Shown here: piece by piece, positions 20,316 through 27,426 of the stretch
Position numbering within the stretch: position 1 is the first letter of the stretch
How the letters are laid out: every line of letters begins with the position of its first letter
Virus record (IMG/VR): IMGVR_UViG_3300023180_007455
Span: 1-27,457 of that record
Source: a virus
Length of the DNA: 27,457 nucleotides
Direction: 5' to 3' (one strand)
Translations under genes and position numbers: made by a program
Notes under the pieces: model-generated
Database searches by the model: none
What the model saw: only the letters and a program-made list of their open reading frames with translations
Told to the model about the DNA's origin: nothing

Positions 20316-21863
20316 TCACCTTATGCAACGCTGAATGCAATCAATGCTCTCAGCTGTCTTGGTCAAGTCCACAGTGTGGACTTCGTCGCTGAACCGATTC
20401 AGAATTGGACCTGCGTCGGTCTCAATGCAGATCGTCGACCACATCGCACCGGTTCTTTCTTTCATCGCGTTGATGTTCCTGATCGTGTGATCGTGCACTT
20501 CACTGTGCCCGTCCGTGATCATCAGAATGTCGGTCTTGTCGGTGATCTTGGCCGAGGTGACTGCGTGCGCCAGTACAGCGTTGAAAGACGTACCACCTCC
20601 GAGGTGCCACGTAGCCACAAAGTCCAGCAACTCATTGTTGTCAGCCCGCGTGGCATCCAAGCTCACTGAATCCGTAATCCGAACGTCAAACAAATGAATC
20701 TGCACACCTCGCTTCTGCTTCAAGGCCTCCTCAGCAATGAGAAGTGCAATCGCTTTGCTCCAGATTTCAGTCTCGCCCGTCATCGAGCCGGAGACATCGA
20801 TGTACATGACGATCGGTCCCTTACCGAGATCCTTTCGATGCGCCTCGTAGTCTTTGGTCAGCAGGCTTCTCTGGCTGTACTTCAGGGCGAAGAGAGCGCG
20901 TCCCTGAGGCGTGGCAGCTAACGCCAGCTCATTGGGGAAAGCTTTCACCACTTCATTACTAAAGGCAGCGCCTGCAATTGCTTCGTAGCTGGCCTTTGCT
21001 CGGCGAGCTTTCTTTCGCTCTGTCCAGATCCGCCGCAAGAAACCAAGACGGTTGGCGATTGCCCTCAGCTTCTTGTTTTGGCGAAGGCGTTTTGCCAACT
21101 CACGTTTCTGATTGAGATCGTTTGTGTGCTTGCCTGTCCCAGCATCAGAGCCGTGAAGCTTGCTGATCCCTTCGTTAGTTTGCTCGGTTTCTTCCTTGGC
21201 TTTGTCGACGATCTCATCTACACGGCTGGAGATCCTTTCACCAGCTTCCATGAGGTGCTGCTCCATGACAGCGCCAAGCTTCTTGCCCTCTTCTCGCAGC
21301 ACTGCTGCAGCGCCGTCATCACCAGCGTCCTTCGCTTCTTGAAACTCCTGACGGATCTTTTCCAGCTTGTCTTTGTTGCTGCTGAGCATCGAGGGTGCCA
21401 GCTGCTCCAGGTCCTCGATCAATTCCTCAAGAACCTCGGACAGCTCGTTCAGGATGTTTACAGCAGTGTTTCCAGCGTTCCACTGATCGCCGACGCAAAG
21501 CATCATCAAGTCGTGCCACGCTGCTGAATTGGTCAGGTCGTCCATCAGCCCGTACCAGAACGAGTCTTCAGGTTTGTAGCCGCGTGGATACACAACCTTT
21601 TCCCCGTTCTGTTTTGCTCTGAAATACTCTTCCCAAGCATTCAGATCGATAAGCCAGCTGACGTTGTCGCCTGAGTAAAGACGCTCGAAAACTTCTTTCC
21701 CAAAGCGTGACAACTGGTTGATGTTGTACTGATCGGCTAGGTAGCTGACCTGGGGCCTTGCGTCTCGAACAAAGTCGTCCCAAAGAAAATCTGCAAGTGC
21801 AGAGCAAGCCAGCGTCAAAGGCTGGTTGTCACTCAGCCTCAGGATCTCCTGTCGTTTGTCCAT
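20316..21863 (-). CDS. VWA-domain protein, ViaA/CobT-like
   Basis: This is a protein of 515 residues. The N-terminal ~300 are helical, with an acidic Asn/Leu/Glu-rich coiled-coil region (LNELSEVLEELIEDLEQL, KLEKIRQEFQEAKDAG) and a basic segment (RLRQNKKLRAIANRLGFLRR). The C-terminal VWA domain has an intact MIDAS: YIDVSGSMTG (D356, S358, S360), GGGTSFNAVL (T425) and LMITDGHSE (D451). Its start overlaps the stop of the MoxR-like ATPase by one base. AAA+ ATPase plus VWA protein is the layout of RavA-ViaA, MoxR-VWA and CobS-CobT pairs, in which the VWA partner presents the target to the ATPase ring. The target here is unknown. Confidence 0.85.
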   Translation of the reverse strand: MDKRQEILRLSDNQPLTLACSALADFLWDDFVRDARPQVSYLADQYNINQLSRFGKEVFERLYSGDNVSWLIDLNAWEEYFRAKQNGEKVVYPRGYKPEDSFWYGLMDDLTNSAAWHDLMMLCVGDQWNAGNTAVNILNELSEVLEELIEDLEQLAPSMLSSNKDKLEKIRQEFQEAKDAGDDGAAAVLREEGKKLGAVMEQHLMEAGERISSRVDEIVDKAKEETEQTNEGISKLHGSDAGTGKHTNDLNQKRELAKRLRQNKKLRAIANRLGFLRRIWTERKKARRAKASYEAIAGAAFSNEVVKAFPNELALAATPQGRALFALKYSQRSLLTKDYEAHRKDLGKGPIVMYIDVSGSMTGETEIWSKAIALLIAEEALKQKRGVQIHLFDVRITDSVSLDATRADNNELLDFVATWHLGGGTSFNAVLAHAVTSAKITDKTDILMITDGHSEVHDHTIRNINAMKERTGAMWSTICIETDAGPILNRFSDEVHTVDLTKTAESIDCIQRCIR

Positions 21864-23047
21864 TAGTTTGAGATTTCGGCGATTGTGTGGGCGATTGTTT
21901 CGCTGAACTTTTCGAGCTGCCTGTTTAGCTGCACGCCTTTTTGTCGGACTGCGATTGACATCTTGTAACGGTCGCCATCCAGTGCATCATTGACCTTCTT
22001 CTGGATGCTCAAGATGTCATTGCGAGCACGGCGACACTGGGTGACGTAGTCGTTCAGGTCAGCCAGGGAGCGACCGCTGAGCTTTGTTGCGTTGGCCTGG
22101 AACTCAGTCATGATTCCAGAGGCAGCCCGCTTTGCATCGGCAAAGTATTTTTCAGCCGTGGGGCATACCTGCATCAAGCACTCTTTAATAGTGGCTTGAT
22201 CTTCGTCGTTACGGTAAACAATGTGCACCAGTGAGTTGTGCATGTGTTCGCCATAGAGTTCTTCGTCGCCTTGGACAACTGCCCAAGCTTTGAGGAACTT
22301 GATGATCTGAACTCGCCGGCGGTCACTGATAGTCAGGCCTCGTGCTTCGAGCATTGACCAGAGCTCGCCGAACTTATCCAGAAAGTCATCGGTGACAGGC
22401 AGCGTTGCTGCTTTTGCCTGCAGCTCGAACAGATCGCCAAGCTTTAAGTGCACACCGACGTCGGGTCTTTGCTGGATGCCTGCAGCCCAGAGATCAAGCG
22501 TGCGCTTACTGGCGCTCATCGCCAGGAACCGAACAGTTGGGCGGAACAGGAAACGATCGGCGAAAGCTTGGAGTGATTCCTCCTCAGGCCAGCTGTTTGT
22601 GGCAGCGACGATCGACTGGATCGGCGTCTCGATTGTTTCCTTGCCGTTGTTGAACGTGCGCTCGTTCAGAAGGGTGAGCAGTGAGTTCAGGATCGCGGAA
22701 GAGCCACGAAACAGTTCGTCAGTGAACGCGATGTGCGCAGAGGGAAGGTAGCCATCGACGTCACGTTGGTACTCGTCCTTGAGGAGCTTCGTGACAGCTA
22801 CAGGACCGAAGAGTTCGCTTGGGTCGCTGGTTGGCGTGAGGAGGTAGCCGAAGTAGTTGGCGCCGTCGATGCCCTTGCAAATGCTTCGGACCAGATCTGA
22901 CTTACCAGTGCCGGGCTCGCCCAGTAGGAAAGCGTTCTGCTTTGAGAGCAGCGTGGCAAGCAGGCCGTCGATAACATCGACGCGCTCGAGGTGCGCAGTG
23001 TTGAGGGCAGCTCGGAAGTTCTGAAGTGATTTGAAAAGATCAGTCAT
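21863..23047 (-). CDS. MoxR/RavA-type AAA+ ATPase
   Basis: This is a protein of 394 residues. Motifs: Walker A GEPGTGKS (43-50), TSDPSELFGPV (73-83, a MoxR-type feature), Walker B IAFTDELFRG (106-115), LLTLLNERTF (124-132), sensor 1 IVAATNSWPEE (146-156) and the Arg-finger region FADRFLFR (162-169). The C-terminal ~150 residues are helical (HNSLVHIVYRNDEDQATIKE; RSLADLNDYVTQCRRARNDI). Enzymes of this class form hexameric rings and remodel or activate a client with the VWA partner. It is encoded directly before the VWA gene (TAATG overlap) and after two coiled-coil genes, all under one promoter. A CobS-like annotation is also possible. Confidence 0.9.
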   Translation of the reverse strand: MTDLFKSLQNFRAALNTAHLERVDVIDGLLATLLSKQNAFLLGEPGTGKSDLVRSICKGIDGANYFGYLLTPTSDPSELFGPVAVTKLLKDEYQRDVDGYLPSAHIAFTDELFRGSSAILNSLLTLLNERTFNNGKETIETPIQSIVAATNSWPEEESLQAFADRFLFRPTVRFLAMSASKRTLDLWAAGIQQRPDVGVHLKLGDLFELQAKAATLPVTDDFLDKFGELWSMLEARGLTISDRRRVQIIKFLKAWAVVQGDEELYGEHMHNSLVHIVYRNDEDQATIKECLMQVCPTAEKYFADAKRAASGIMTEFQANATKLSGRSLADLNDYVTQCRRARNDILSIQKKVNDALDGDRYKMSIAVRQKGVQLNRQLEKFSETIAHTIAEISN

Positions 23048-23059
23048 GTCGGTGAGTTG

Positions 23060-24241
23060 TTAGAAATCGACCTCGTCGATGGTTTGTACTTCCTCGATCA
23101 TCTGAGGAAGGCTGCGGTCGCCCGCGTCAATGAGCTCGCGCCTGACAGCAATAAGCTTTGTCAGTTGCTTGCTGCGTTGCTGGTAGATGCTCTGCTCTAC
23201 CTCAGCTAGCTGAGACAACTCTTGGAGTTCGTCCAGCGCCTCTGCGTTCTTGATTTTGTCGCAGAGATCTTTGAACTGGCTCGACAGTGTCAGGGATTTT
23301 TGCAGAGCTTCAAGTCCTTTGGAGTCGTCCCGTTGTTGGACGATTGACTGAAGCTCGCTCCGGATCTCGAGGCCCACTTCCTGGAATGTTTTGGCGCCGT
23401 GGTCACGGACCTTGCGATCCGTTGACTGGATGTGGTGACCTGCTTCTAGGAGCTTGTCAGCCAAGCTGCTGAGCTTTTGGAAGCCAGGCACTGAGTCACT
23501 GATCAGTCGCAACCGGTCTGCGGTGAGCTCCCAGGAGCCACGCTTGACGCCGCCTCCGACTTGAGCACGTCCGACCTTGGTGACGTTGCGAACGTCAAGA
23601 TCATCCAGAAGTTCCGCTCCGATTTGCAGAGCGCGATCGGCAGCTCCCTCGCGAGCAGCCTCGATGACCTCTTTCGTATTGATGTAACACTCAGCCGAGA
23701 TAACTCCTTCGATGTCGTCTTCAGCAGGGTTCTCCACCGGTGTCATGGAGACGGGGAGCGGCCCGACAACGGCGACTCGGATGGGTTCTTTGTACGACTT
23801 GCGATCGGGGAACACCTTGAGGTATGCCTCCTTGGCCAGTCGGTACTCCTCTTCATCTGAGAACAAAGGCCGGAGCATGTTCTCGACGGTCAGGCACCAG
23901 TGCCGGAACTCGTTATCCCAGAGAGAAGCGAGGCGTTCATTTGCCTCCTTAGCTCGCTGCTTGATCTCTCTGATCCGAGCCTGGGCTTCTCTGAAGTAGC
24001 CAGCCGTCACGAAGTGCGAGTCGCCGAAGTTGATGGTGCACTCGTCGTACATCTCACGCTGCATTGCGCGAAGTTGGTCGAGCTCGTTCTTCAGAGAGTT
24101 AGACAGCTGCGGTCGGAGCGTGCCTGTGCTCTGGGATCTCAGATGGTCGATCGTCTGAGCAGGAAGCTTCAGATCGTCGAACTTGATGCCCACGGTTTGG
24201 CGGATGCGTGAGCTGATGCTGCAGGTGATCAGGTAGTTCAT
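23060..24241 (-). CDS. Coiled-coil protein of the AAA+/VWA operon, 393 aa
   Basis: I chose ATG 24241 because it overlaps the upstream stop as ATGA; the open frame continues to 24601 but that extension is antisense-like Arg/Gln/His-rich sequence in another gene's body. The product starts MNYLITCSISSRIRQTVGIK and is largely helical: NSLKNELDQLRAMQREMYDE, EAQARIREIKQRAKEANERL. It has a beta-type centre (RVAVVGPLPVSM), then EVIEAAREGAADRALQIGAE and a long helical tail ending TIDEVDF. No catalytic motifs are seen. Its position between an accessory coiled-coil gene and the ATPase suggests an adaptor or scaffold. In some mobile elements a DUF3150 protein occupies this slot; similarity here is by context only. 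Confidence 0.75.
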   Translation of the reverse strand: MNYLITCSISSRIRQTVGIKFDDLKLPAQTIDHLRSQSTGTLRPQLSNSLKNELDQLRAMQREMYDECTINFGDSHFVTAGYFREAQARIREIKQRAKEANERLASLWDNEFRHWCLTVENMLRPLFSDEEEYRLAKEAYLKVFPDRKSYKEPIRVAVVGPLPVSMTPVENPAEDDIEGVISAECYINTKEVIEAAREGAADRALQIGAELLDDLDVRNVTKVGRAQVGGGVKRGSWELTADRLRLISDSVPGFQKLSSLADKLLEAGHHIQSTDRKVRDHGAKTFQEVGLEIRSELQSIVQQRDDSKGLEALQKSLTLSSQFKDLCDKIKNAEALDELQELSQLAEVEQSIYQQRSKQLTKLIAVRRELIDAGDRSLPQMIEEVQTIDEVDF

Positions 24242-24666
24242 TTGATGCGAGTGAAGGCGAGGCTGACTTTGTTCGTGGTGAAGTCGATCTTGTTGTCGAG
24301 TGCCAGGCTGTCGATCAACTGCTTGCGCTCGAGCTTTGCTTTCTTGAGCTTGCGCTCCAGCTCGGCGATCTTGTCGTCCATCTTCAGCAGCTTCTCGTGC
24401 TCGGTCGGCAGTTTCGTGACCTTGACGACGATGTTGGTTCGGAACTCCTCGTATCTGAAGAGGCTGCTTTTGCCGCTGAACACGCTGAGATCCATGCCCA
24501 TGCGGCACGCAGCGATGTTGACGTCGTCCGAAAGGTTCTGTCGCGCTGCCTCGAAGGCAACACCGAAACCCTCGTTGAGCTGGGCGAGCGCGGTGTCGCA
24601 CTCGTCGTAGGTCTCAGCCGCGTGGCGACCGAGCTGGACCAGGGAGTTCTGAGTGATCTTGGCCAT
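24238..24666 (-). CDS. Small coiled-coil protein, first gene of the AAA+/VWA operon, 142 aa
   Basis: The ATG at 24666 is the first start after the promoter at 24705-24733. The N-terminal half has NSLVQLGRHAAETYDECDTA and LNEGFGVAFEAARQNL. The C-terminal half is a coiled coil (LPTEHEKLLKMDDKIAELER, KLKKAKLERKQLIDSLALDN) and ends IDFTTNKVSLAFTRIK. No enzyme motif is present. It is coupled to the next gene by an ATGA overlap. The low-complexity helical nature suggests a structural or adaptor role with the ATPase/VWA pair. Confidence 0.72.
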   Translation of the reverse strand: MAKITQNSLVQLGRHAAETYDECDTALAQLNEGFGVAFEAARQNLSDDVNIAACRMGMDLSVFSGKSSLFRYEEFRTNIVVKVTKLPTEHEKLLKMDDKIAELERKLKKAKLERKQLIDSLALDNKIDFTTNKVSLAFTRIK

Positions 24667-24704
24667 GATGGTTTGATTTGATGTGGCGTGAAGCCGTGCT
24701 CAGG

Positions 24705-24733
24705 AATGTAGAGGTTTCAAGGTGGTCTGTCAA
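24705..24733 (-). promoter_or_regulatory. Sigma70-type promoter of the AAA+/VWA operon
   Basis: On the minus strand there is a perfect -35 box TTGACA (24733-24728), a 17-base spacer and a -10 box TACATT (24710-24705; four of six consensus bases). Transcription would start about 24698, about 30 bases before the ATG at 24666. It is the clearest promoter I found in the window and would serve the operon down to about 20316 or 19801. Confidence 0.8.
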
Positions 24734-24832
24734 GCATGCAGCTCATGGTTGGGGTAGCAAGGTCGTCATTTTGATAAATAAAATCTTTAATCGTTTAGAC
24801 TTTGTTTACATAAATTGCGTTCTTTTAACACT

Positions 24833-24862
24833 AAAAAGACCACCTTATTACTCAGTGGTCTT
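24833..24862 (-). terminator. Intrinsic terminator after the small gene 24870-25079
   Basis: On the minus strand, AAGACCAC (24862-24855), an 11-base loop, GTGGTCTT (24843-24836) and then TTT, giving five T in all from the last stem bases. The perfect 8-bp stem ends the small gene upstream. It insulates the AAA+/VWA promoter, which lies about 100 bases further on, from read-through. Confidence 0.85.
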
Positions 24863-24869
24863 CTGTATT

Positions 24870-25079
24870 CTATAGACGTTTCAGAGTAATCGAGCTCACT
24901 AGCTCACCAGATTCCTTCTGGATCTCGCACACGACGTCGATCTCCGTCTGTCCCGCCCAGACTGTGTTGTTGTGCTCCGCGCATAGGTTGGCGTGCTTCT
25001 GTGCGTTAGCGATTACATCATCATCTTCCTCGATCGGTATGTCAAAAGAGATAGATGTGACAAGCCAGTGTAGTGCCAT
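24870..25079 (-). CDS. Small hypothetical protein, 69 aa
   Basis: I chose ATG 25079; a TTG at 25088 is possible. The product MALHWLVTSISFDIPIEEDD begins with a beta-strand, then DDVIANAQKHANLCAEHNNT (helix), then WAGQTEIDVVCEIQKESGEL and SITLKRL. This looks like a small alpha/beta fold (strand-helix-strand-strand). No family name. It is followed at once by a strong terminator. Confidence 0.6.
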   Translation of the reverse strand: MALHWLVTSISFDIPIEEDDDVIANAQKHANLCAEHNNTVWAGQTEIDVVCEIQKESGELVSSITLKRL

Positions 25080-25140
25080 CGCTAGCAATCTTTGATGCCA
25101 GCATAGCGAGAGACGGCTTTACTTATTTGCGCTTAAGTAA

Positions 25141-25317
25141 TCAGTCTTCGTCATCGTCAACCCAGTCAATGCCTGGGATCCGAGCGATGTAAAACCAATT
25201 TTCAGGGCATGCAGCTTTGAACTCGTTGCAGAGTTTCGCCGCTTCCTTGAGGTTGGTAGCTTTGGCGACCGTGGCAGTCTTGAGGTCAGGTGTTCGACAC
25301 TTGACGTAAGCAGGCAT
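25141..25317 (-). CDS. Small hypothetical protein, 58 aa
   Basis: A clean frame runs from ATG 25317 to TGA 25141-25143: MPAYVKCRTPDLKTATVAKA, TNLKEAAKLCNEFKAACPEN, then WFYIARIPGIDW and the acidic end VDDDED. It reads as a small strand-helix-strand protein with three Cys. Composition and a start that faces a divergent plus-strand gene support it. Function unknown; it may be read as one unit with the following minus-strand gene at 24870-25079. Confidence 0.6.
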   Translation of the reverse strand: MPAYVKCRTPDLKTATVAKATNLKEAAKLCNEFKAACPENWFYIARIPGIDWVDDDED

Positions 25318-25410
25318 GGCTCTGGATTGGAATCGTGAGACTAAGTAACGTTGTGAGCTTGAGCAAGAGAGTGCCCGTAGGATGCTCCCATCAAAACAAC
25401 ATCAGATCAA

Positions 25411-25917
25411 GTGCCCAACCAATACAAAAAGGACACTTCGACCCATCTCTACGAAGCGATGCGCAAGCTTTGGCGCATCGACTGGACAAAGCCTAGCGGC
25501 GTTGCCTTCGCACGAGGGACGGGCGGCCATGTGCCAGGAGATCCTGCCGGTTACAGGGACTCGAGCCTGGGAGGCTTCGCCTTCACTTTTAATAAGCGAG
25601 CCTATGAAGGGTTTCGGATTCTCGTCTATCTACTGCAAGACGTAGACGTAGACGGCCGGAGCATCGTGCCGCTGAGTGAGTACAGCTTTTGGGACATTGA
25701 TCCGACCCGCTCACCTTTCCGCGTCAACACCACCACTGGCTATCGCGGAGTCTTTTGGGACTCTTGCCAGAAGCGGTACAAAGCGCTGCTCAGTGTGCGA
25801 CCCAAGCGGCTGCTGATCAAGACAAGCAAGTGCCCGATCGAGTGCGCTCGTGCGTTCAACGAGGCGGCGCTGGAGCACTACGGAGACGAAGCGATCTTGA
25901 ACGAGATCCCTGCGTAG
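25411..25917 (+). CDS. AP2-domain protein, 168 aa
   Basis: The start is GTG at 25411. The C-terminal third is an AP2/ERF-like domain (109-164): TGYRGVFWDSCQKRYKALLS, KTSKCPIECARAFNEAALEH and YGDEAILN, closely following the AP2 pattern GxRGVxW..., an Ala-rich helix, then ...A-x-LN. The N-terminal ~100 residues (SGVAFARGTGGHVPGDPAGY, FRILVYLLQDVDVDGRSIVP) lack the HNH motif of related homing nucleases and are unrecognised. It is one of three AP2 domains in the window; the other two are at 10691-11421. It may be a regulator or a homing-type protein with a different nuclease part. Confidence 0.75.
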   Translation: MPNQYKKDTSTHLYEAMRKLWRIDWTKPSGVAFARGTGGHVPGDPAGYRDSSLGGFAFTFNKRAYEGFRILVYLLQDVDVDGRSIVPLSEYSFWDIDPTRSPFRVNTTTGYRGVFWDSCQKRYKALLSVRPKRLLIKTSKCPIECARAFNEAALEHYGDEAILNEIPA

Positions 25918-25939
25918 ACTTGAGGAAAGGGATCGACCG

Positions 25940-26131
25940 ATGCGCTTCGCTGGAATGATGATGGGCGACCAGGACAACGCCCAGCTGGCCTACTCGCCGC
26001 AAGAGAAAGCAGAAGACAAAATGCTGCTTCGCTCCCTGCAACGAGGTGAGCTGGGGTCAGGCCCTGCGATCGACAAGGCCATTCAAGACATCATCAATCG
26101 AATCAACGGCGTAGGTGTTCGGGGCGTTTAA
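25940..26131 (+). CDS. Small hypothetical protein, 63 aa
   Basis: The ATG at 25940 is preceded by GAGGAAAGGG about nine bases upstream. The product MRFAGMMMGDQDNAQLAYSP has a helical acidic/basic centre (EKAEDKMLLRSLQRGELG) and an end IDKAIQDIINRINGVGVRGV. It shares MRFAG at the start and RGV at the end with the minus-strand gene at 6098-6352. Function unknown. Confidence 0.62.
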   Translation: MRFAGMMMGDQDNAQLAYSPQEKAEDKMLLRSLQRGELGSGPAIDKAIQDIINRINGVGVRGV

Positions 26132-26172
26132 TCGCACCCATACCCGCGTGGCACACAAGCAAAGCCACAGGT

Positions 26173-26385
26173 TTAACTAAGCTCGTTTGTAGGAAGGCAA
26201 GCGTAGGTCTCACCGAAAAATGTACGGTGCTGAACCAGCGTGTGCTTCTGAGTCCCCTCGAGGATGTAAGCCTTCCGTGCTTCGTAGCACTTGTCTTGCT
26301 GGTTGAAGTTGTTGGCAGTGTGCACGGCTAAGCCAAGCCCAAGCGCCGTGGACAAGCCGAGAGCAAAGGGAAGGAAGTTGTTCAT
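26173..26385 (-). CDS. Small membrane or secreted protein, 70 aa
   Basis: Residues 1-24 (MNNFLPFALGLSTALGLGLA) form one hydrophobic segment, either a TM anchor or a signal sequence. The remainder is polar with two Cys (DKCYEARKAYILEGTQKHTL; ETYACLPTNELS) that could form a disulfide in the periplasm. The start overlaps the upstream stop by four bases (ATGA). It could be a spanin-like or inner-membrane accessory, but position far from the endolysin argues for an early host-takeover role. Neither is proven. Confidence 0.6.
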   Translation of the reverse strand: MNNFLPFALGLSTALGLGLAVHTANNFNQQDKCYEARKAYILEGTQKHTLVQHRTFFGETYACLPTNELS

Positions 26386-26594
26386 GGCAGTAGGAAGTCA
26401 GTGTGCTCTGGTGAGATGGCTGGAGCTTGCCAGCCTTCTTGCTTAGCTTGATCGTTCAAAACCTCGGCGATCTGTAGCAGCTGCTTGGGAGGGAGCTCAG
26501 CGAGCACTGCACTTAGCACCCGCGTGGGACCGTACTGATCAGCTAGCGACAGGATCCCCCACCGGGCTTGGGCTTGTGAGTGGTTGACCGGCAC
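26382..26594 (-). CDS. Hypothetical protein, 70 aa
   Basis: The start is GTG at 26594. The product is mostly helical: WGILSLADQYGPTRVLSAVL, AELPPKQLLQIAEVLNDQAK, and a Pro-rich end. No domain is recognised. It overlaps the next upstream gene by 56 bases in another frame, so one of the two overlapping ends could be wrong. Its own stop is coupled to the following membrane-protein start. Confidence 0.55.
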   Translation of the reverse strand: MPVNHSQAQARWGILSLADQYGPTRVLSAVLAELPPKQLLQIAEVLNDQAKQEGWQAPAISPEHTDFLLP

Positions 26595-26808
26595 TGTGTT
26601 TCATCTTGAGTTCAAAGAGAGCCTCTTGAGATTCGCGCTCACGTTCAACGAGGCGCGTCCTGCCGGGCTGCGGCTTCCATGCTGACAGTCTGATCAGTCG
26701 ATCGGAGCTGCAACGGAAAGCGTCGCGAGCCCAGGCATGACAGGGGCCGGTAGTCATCTTCGGTTTTGATGTGAAACAAGCGTAGGTAGCCGAGAACCGT
26801 TGCGACAC
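26539..26808 (-). CDS. Hypothetical basic protein, 89 aa
   Basis: The start is GTG at 26808. It is basic with several Cys and Trp (RFSATYACFTSKPKMTTGPC, HAWARDAFRCSSDRLIRLSA, WKPQPGRTRLVERERESQEA), then LFELKMKHSAG and a Pro/Ser-rich end. Basic residues suggest nucleic acid contact, but no fold is recognised. The 56-base overlap with the gene downstream lowers confidence in its C-terminus. Confidence 0.48.
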   Translation of the reverse strand: MSQRFSATYACFTSKPKMTTGPCHAWARDAFRCSSDRLIRLSAWKPQPGRTRLVERERESQEALFELKMKHSAGQPLTSPSPVGDPVAS

Positions 26809-26823
26809 GGTGCTTTTACCTAT

Positions 26824-27183
26824 CTATAGATAAGGCCACTGGCGCACCAATTCGGCCAGGTCAGGGATGAGCACCTCTTTAATCGCCGTGGCGATCGAGT
26901 TAGTGTCCTCCCCGATGCCAGCCACCGACACAGACTCGAGCATCACCTGATGCGAGTCGATCACAGACAAGGCCGGACCCATCAGATCAGCTGAGACGAT
27001 CAGCTTGTAGTCGCCCTCTTCTATGTAGAAGTCAGCGGCGAGCTCAAGCCGCAGGCTGTAGTTAGCAGCCAGCTGAGCCCCGTTATTCTTGGCCACCTCC
27101 TCGGGGTCAAGGTGATGGAGCAGCCCGACAAGATGCGAGCTGATCGCCTCACGGACCTGCTTTGTGATGTCGTCAGTCGGCAT
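26824..27183 (-). CDS. Hypothetical protein, 119 aa
   Basis: The ATG at 27183 overlaps the upstream gene by 11 bases. The product has a helical N-terminus (QVREAISSHLVGLLHHLDPE), strands (YSLRLELAADFYIEEGDYKL, IVSADLMGPALSVID) and a C-terminal helix (ATAIKEVLIPDLAELVRQWP). A compact alpha/beta protein without catalytic motifs. Function unknown. Confidence 0.62.
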   Translation of the reverse strand: MPTDDITKQVREAISSHLVGLLHHLDPEEVAKNNGAQLAANYSLRLELAADFYIEEGDYKLIVSADLMGPALSVIDSHQVMLESVSVAGIGEDTNSIATAIKEVLIPDLAELVRQWPYL

Positions 27184-27424
27184 CGATGAACCCCTTCATC
27201 TCTTCAATGCTGTCGTCGATAGCTTTAAGGATGCGTGGGTAGTTGTCCAGATCCTTAACGATCTCGATAGCTTCCAGCATGTCGCAATCGCGTACCTTGC
27301 CCAGTTCGCCGGTCATCATCACGTCGGTGGGCAGCGTTAGGAAGGACGTTACGGGCGTGTCTTTCCCGTACTTGTGCATCAGGAAGTCAACGTAGGTGTG
27401 CAGTTCTTGGAGGGTTCCGTACAT
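27173..27424 (-). CDS. Hypothetical acidic protein, 83 aa
   Basis: The ATG at 27424 starts MYGTLQELHTYVDFLMHKYG, then VTSFLTLPTDVMMT and a long acidic helix (DCDMLEAIEIVKDLDNYPRI, LKAIDDSIEEMKGFIDAD). No family is recognised. It lies two bases after the end of a partial upstream frame and overlaps the next gene by 11 bases, so it is part of a minus-strand operon that enters the window from the right. Confidence 0.62.
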   Translation of the reverse strand: MYGTLQELHTYVDFLMHKYGKDTPVTSFLTLPTDVMMTGELGKVRDCDMLEAIEIVKDLDNYPRILKAIDDSIEEMKGFIDAD

Positions 27425-27426
27425 GA

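Larger units (their letters stand above)
24667..24869. other. Intergenic regulatory spacer, 203 bases
   Basis: This is the longest gene-free stretch in the window. It holds the minus-strand terminator (24833-24862) and the minus-strand promoter (24705-24733), with an AT-rich piece between them (about 24768-24835). I see no convincing gene in it; a plus frame at 24678-24875 has no ribosome-binding site and unlikely composition. Confidence 0.7.

Noticed and set aside
24242-24601. N-terminal extension of the coiled-coil gene up to 24601 on the minus strand
   Set aside because: It is Arg/Gln/His-rich, runs in another frame through the whole first operon gene, and the ATG at 24241 with its ATGA overlap is a better start.
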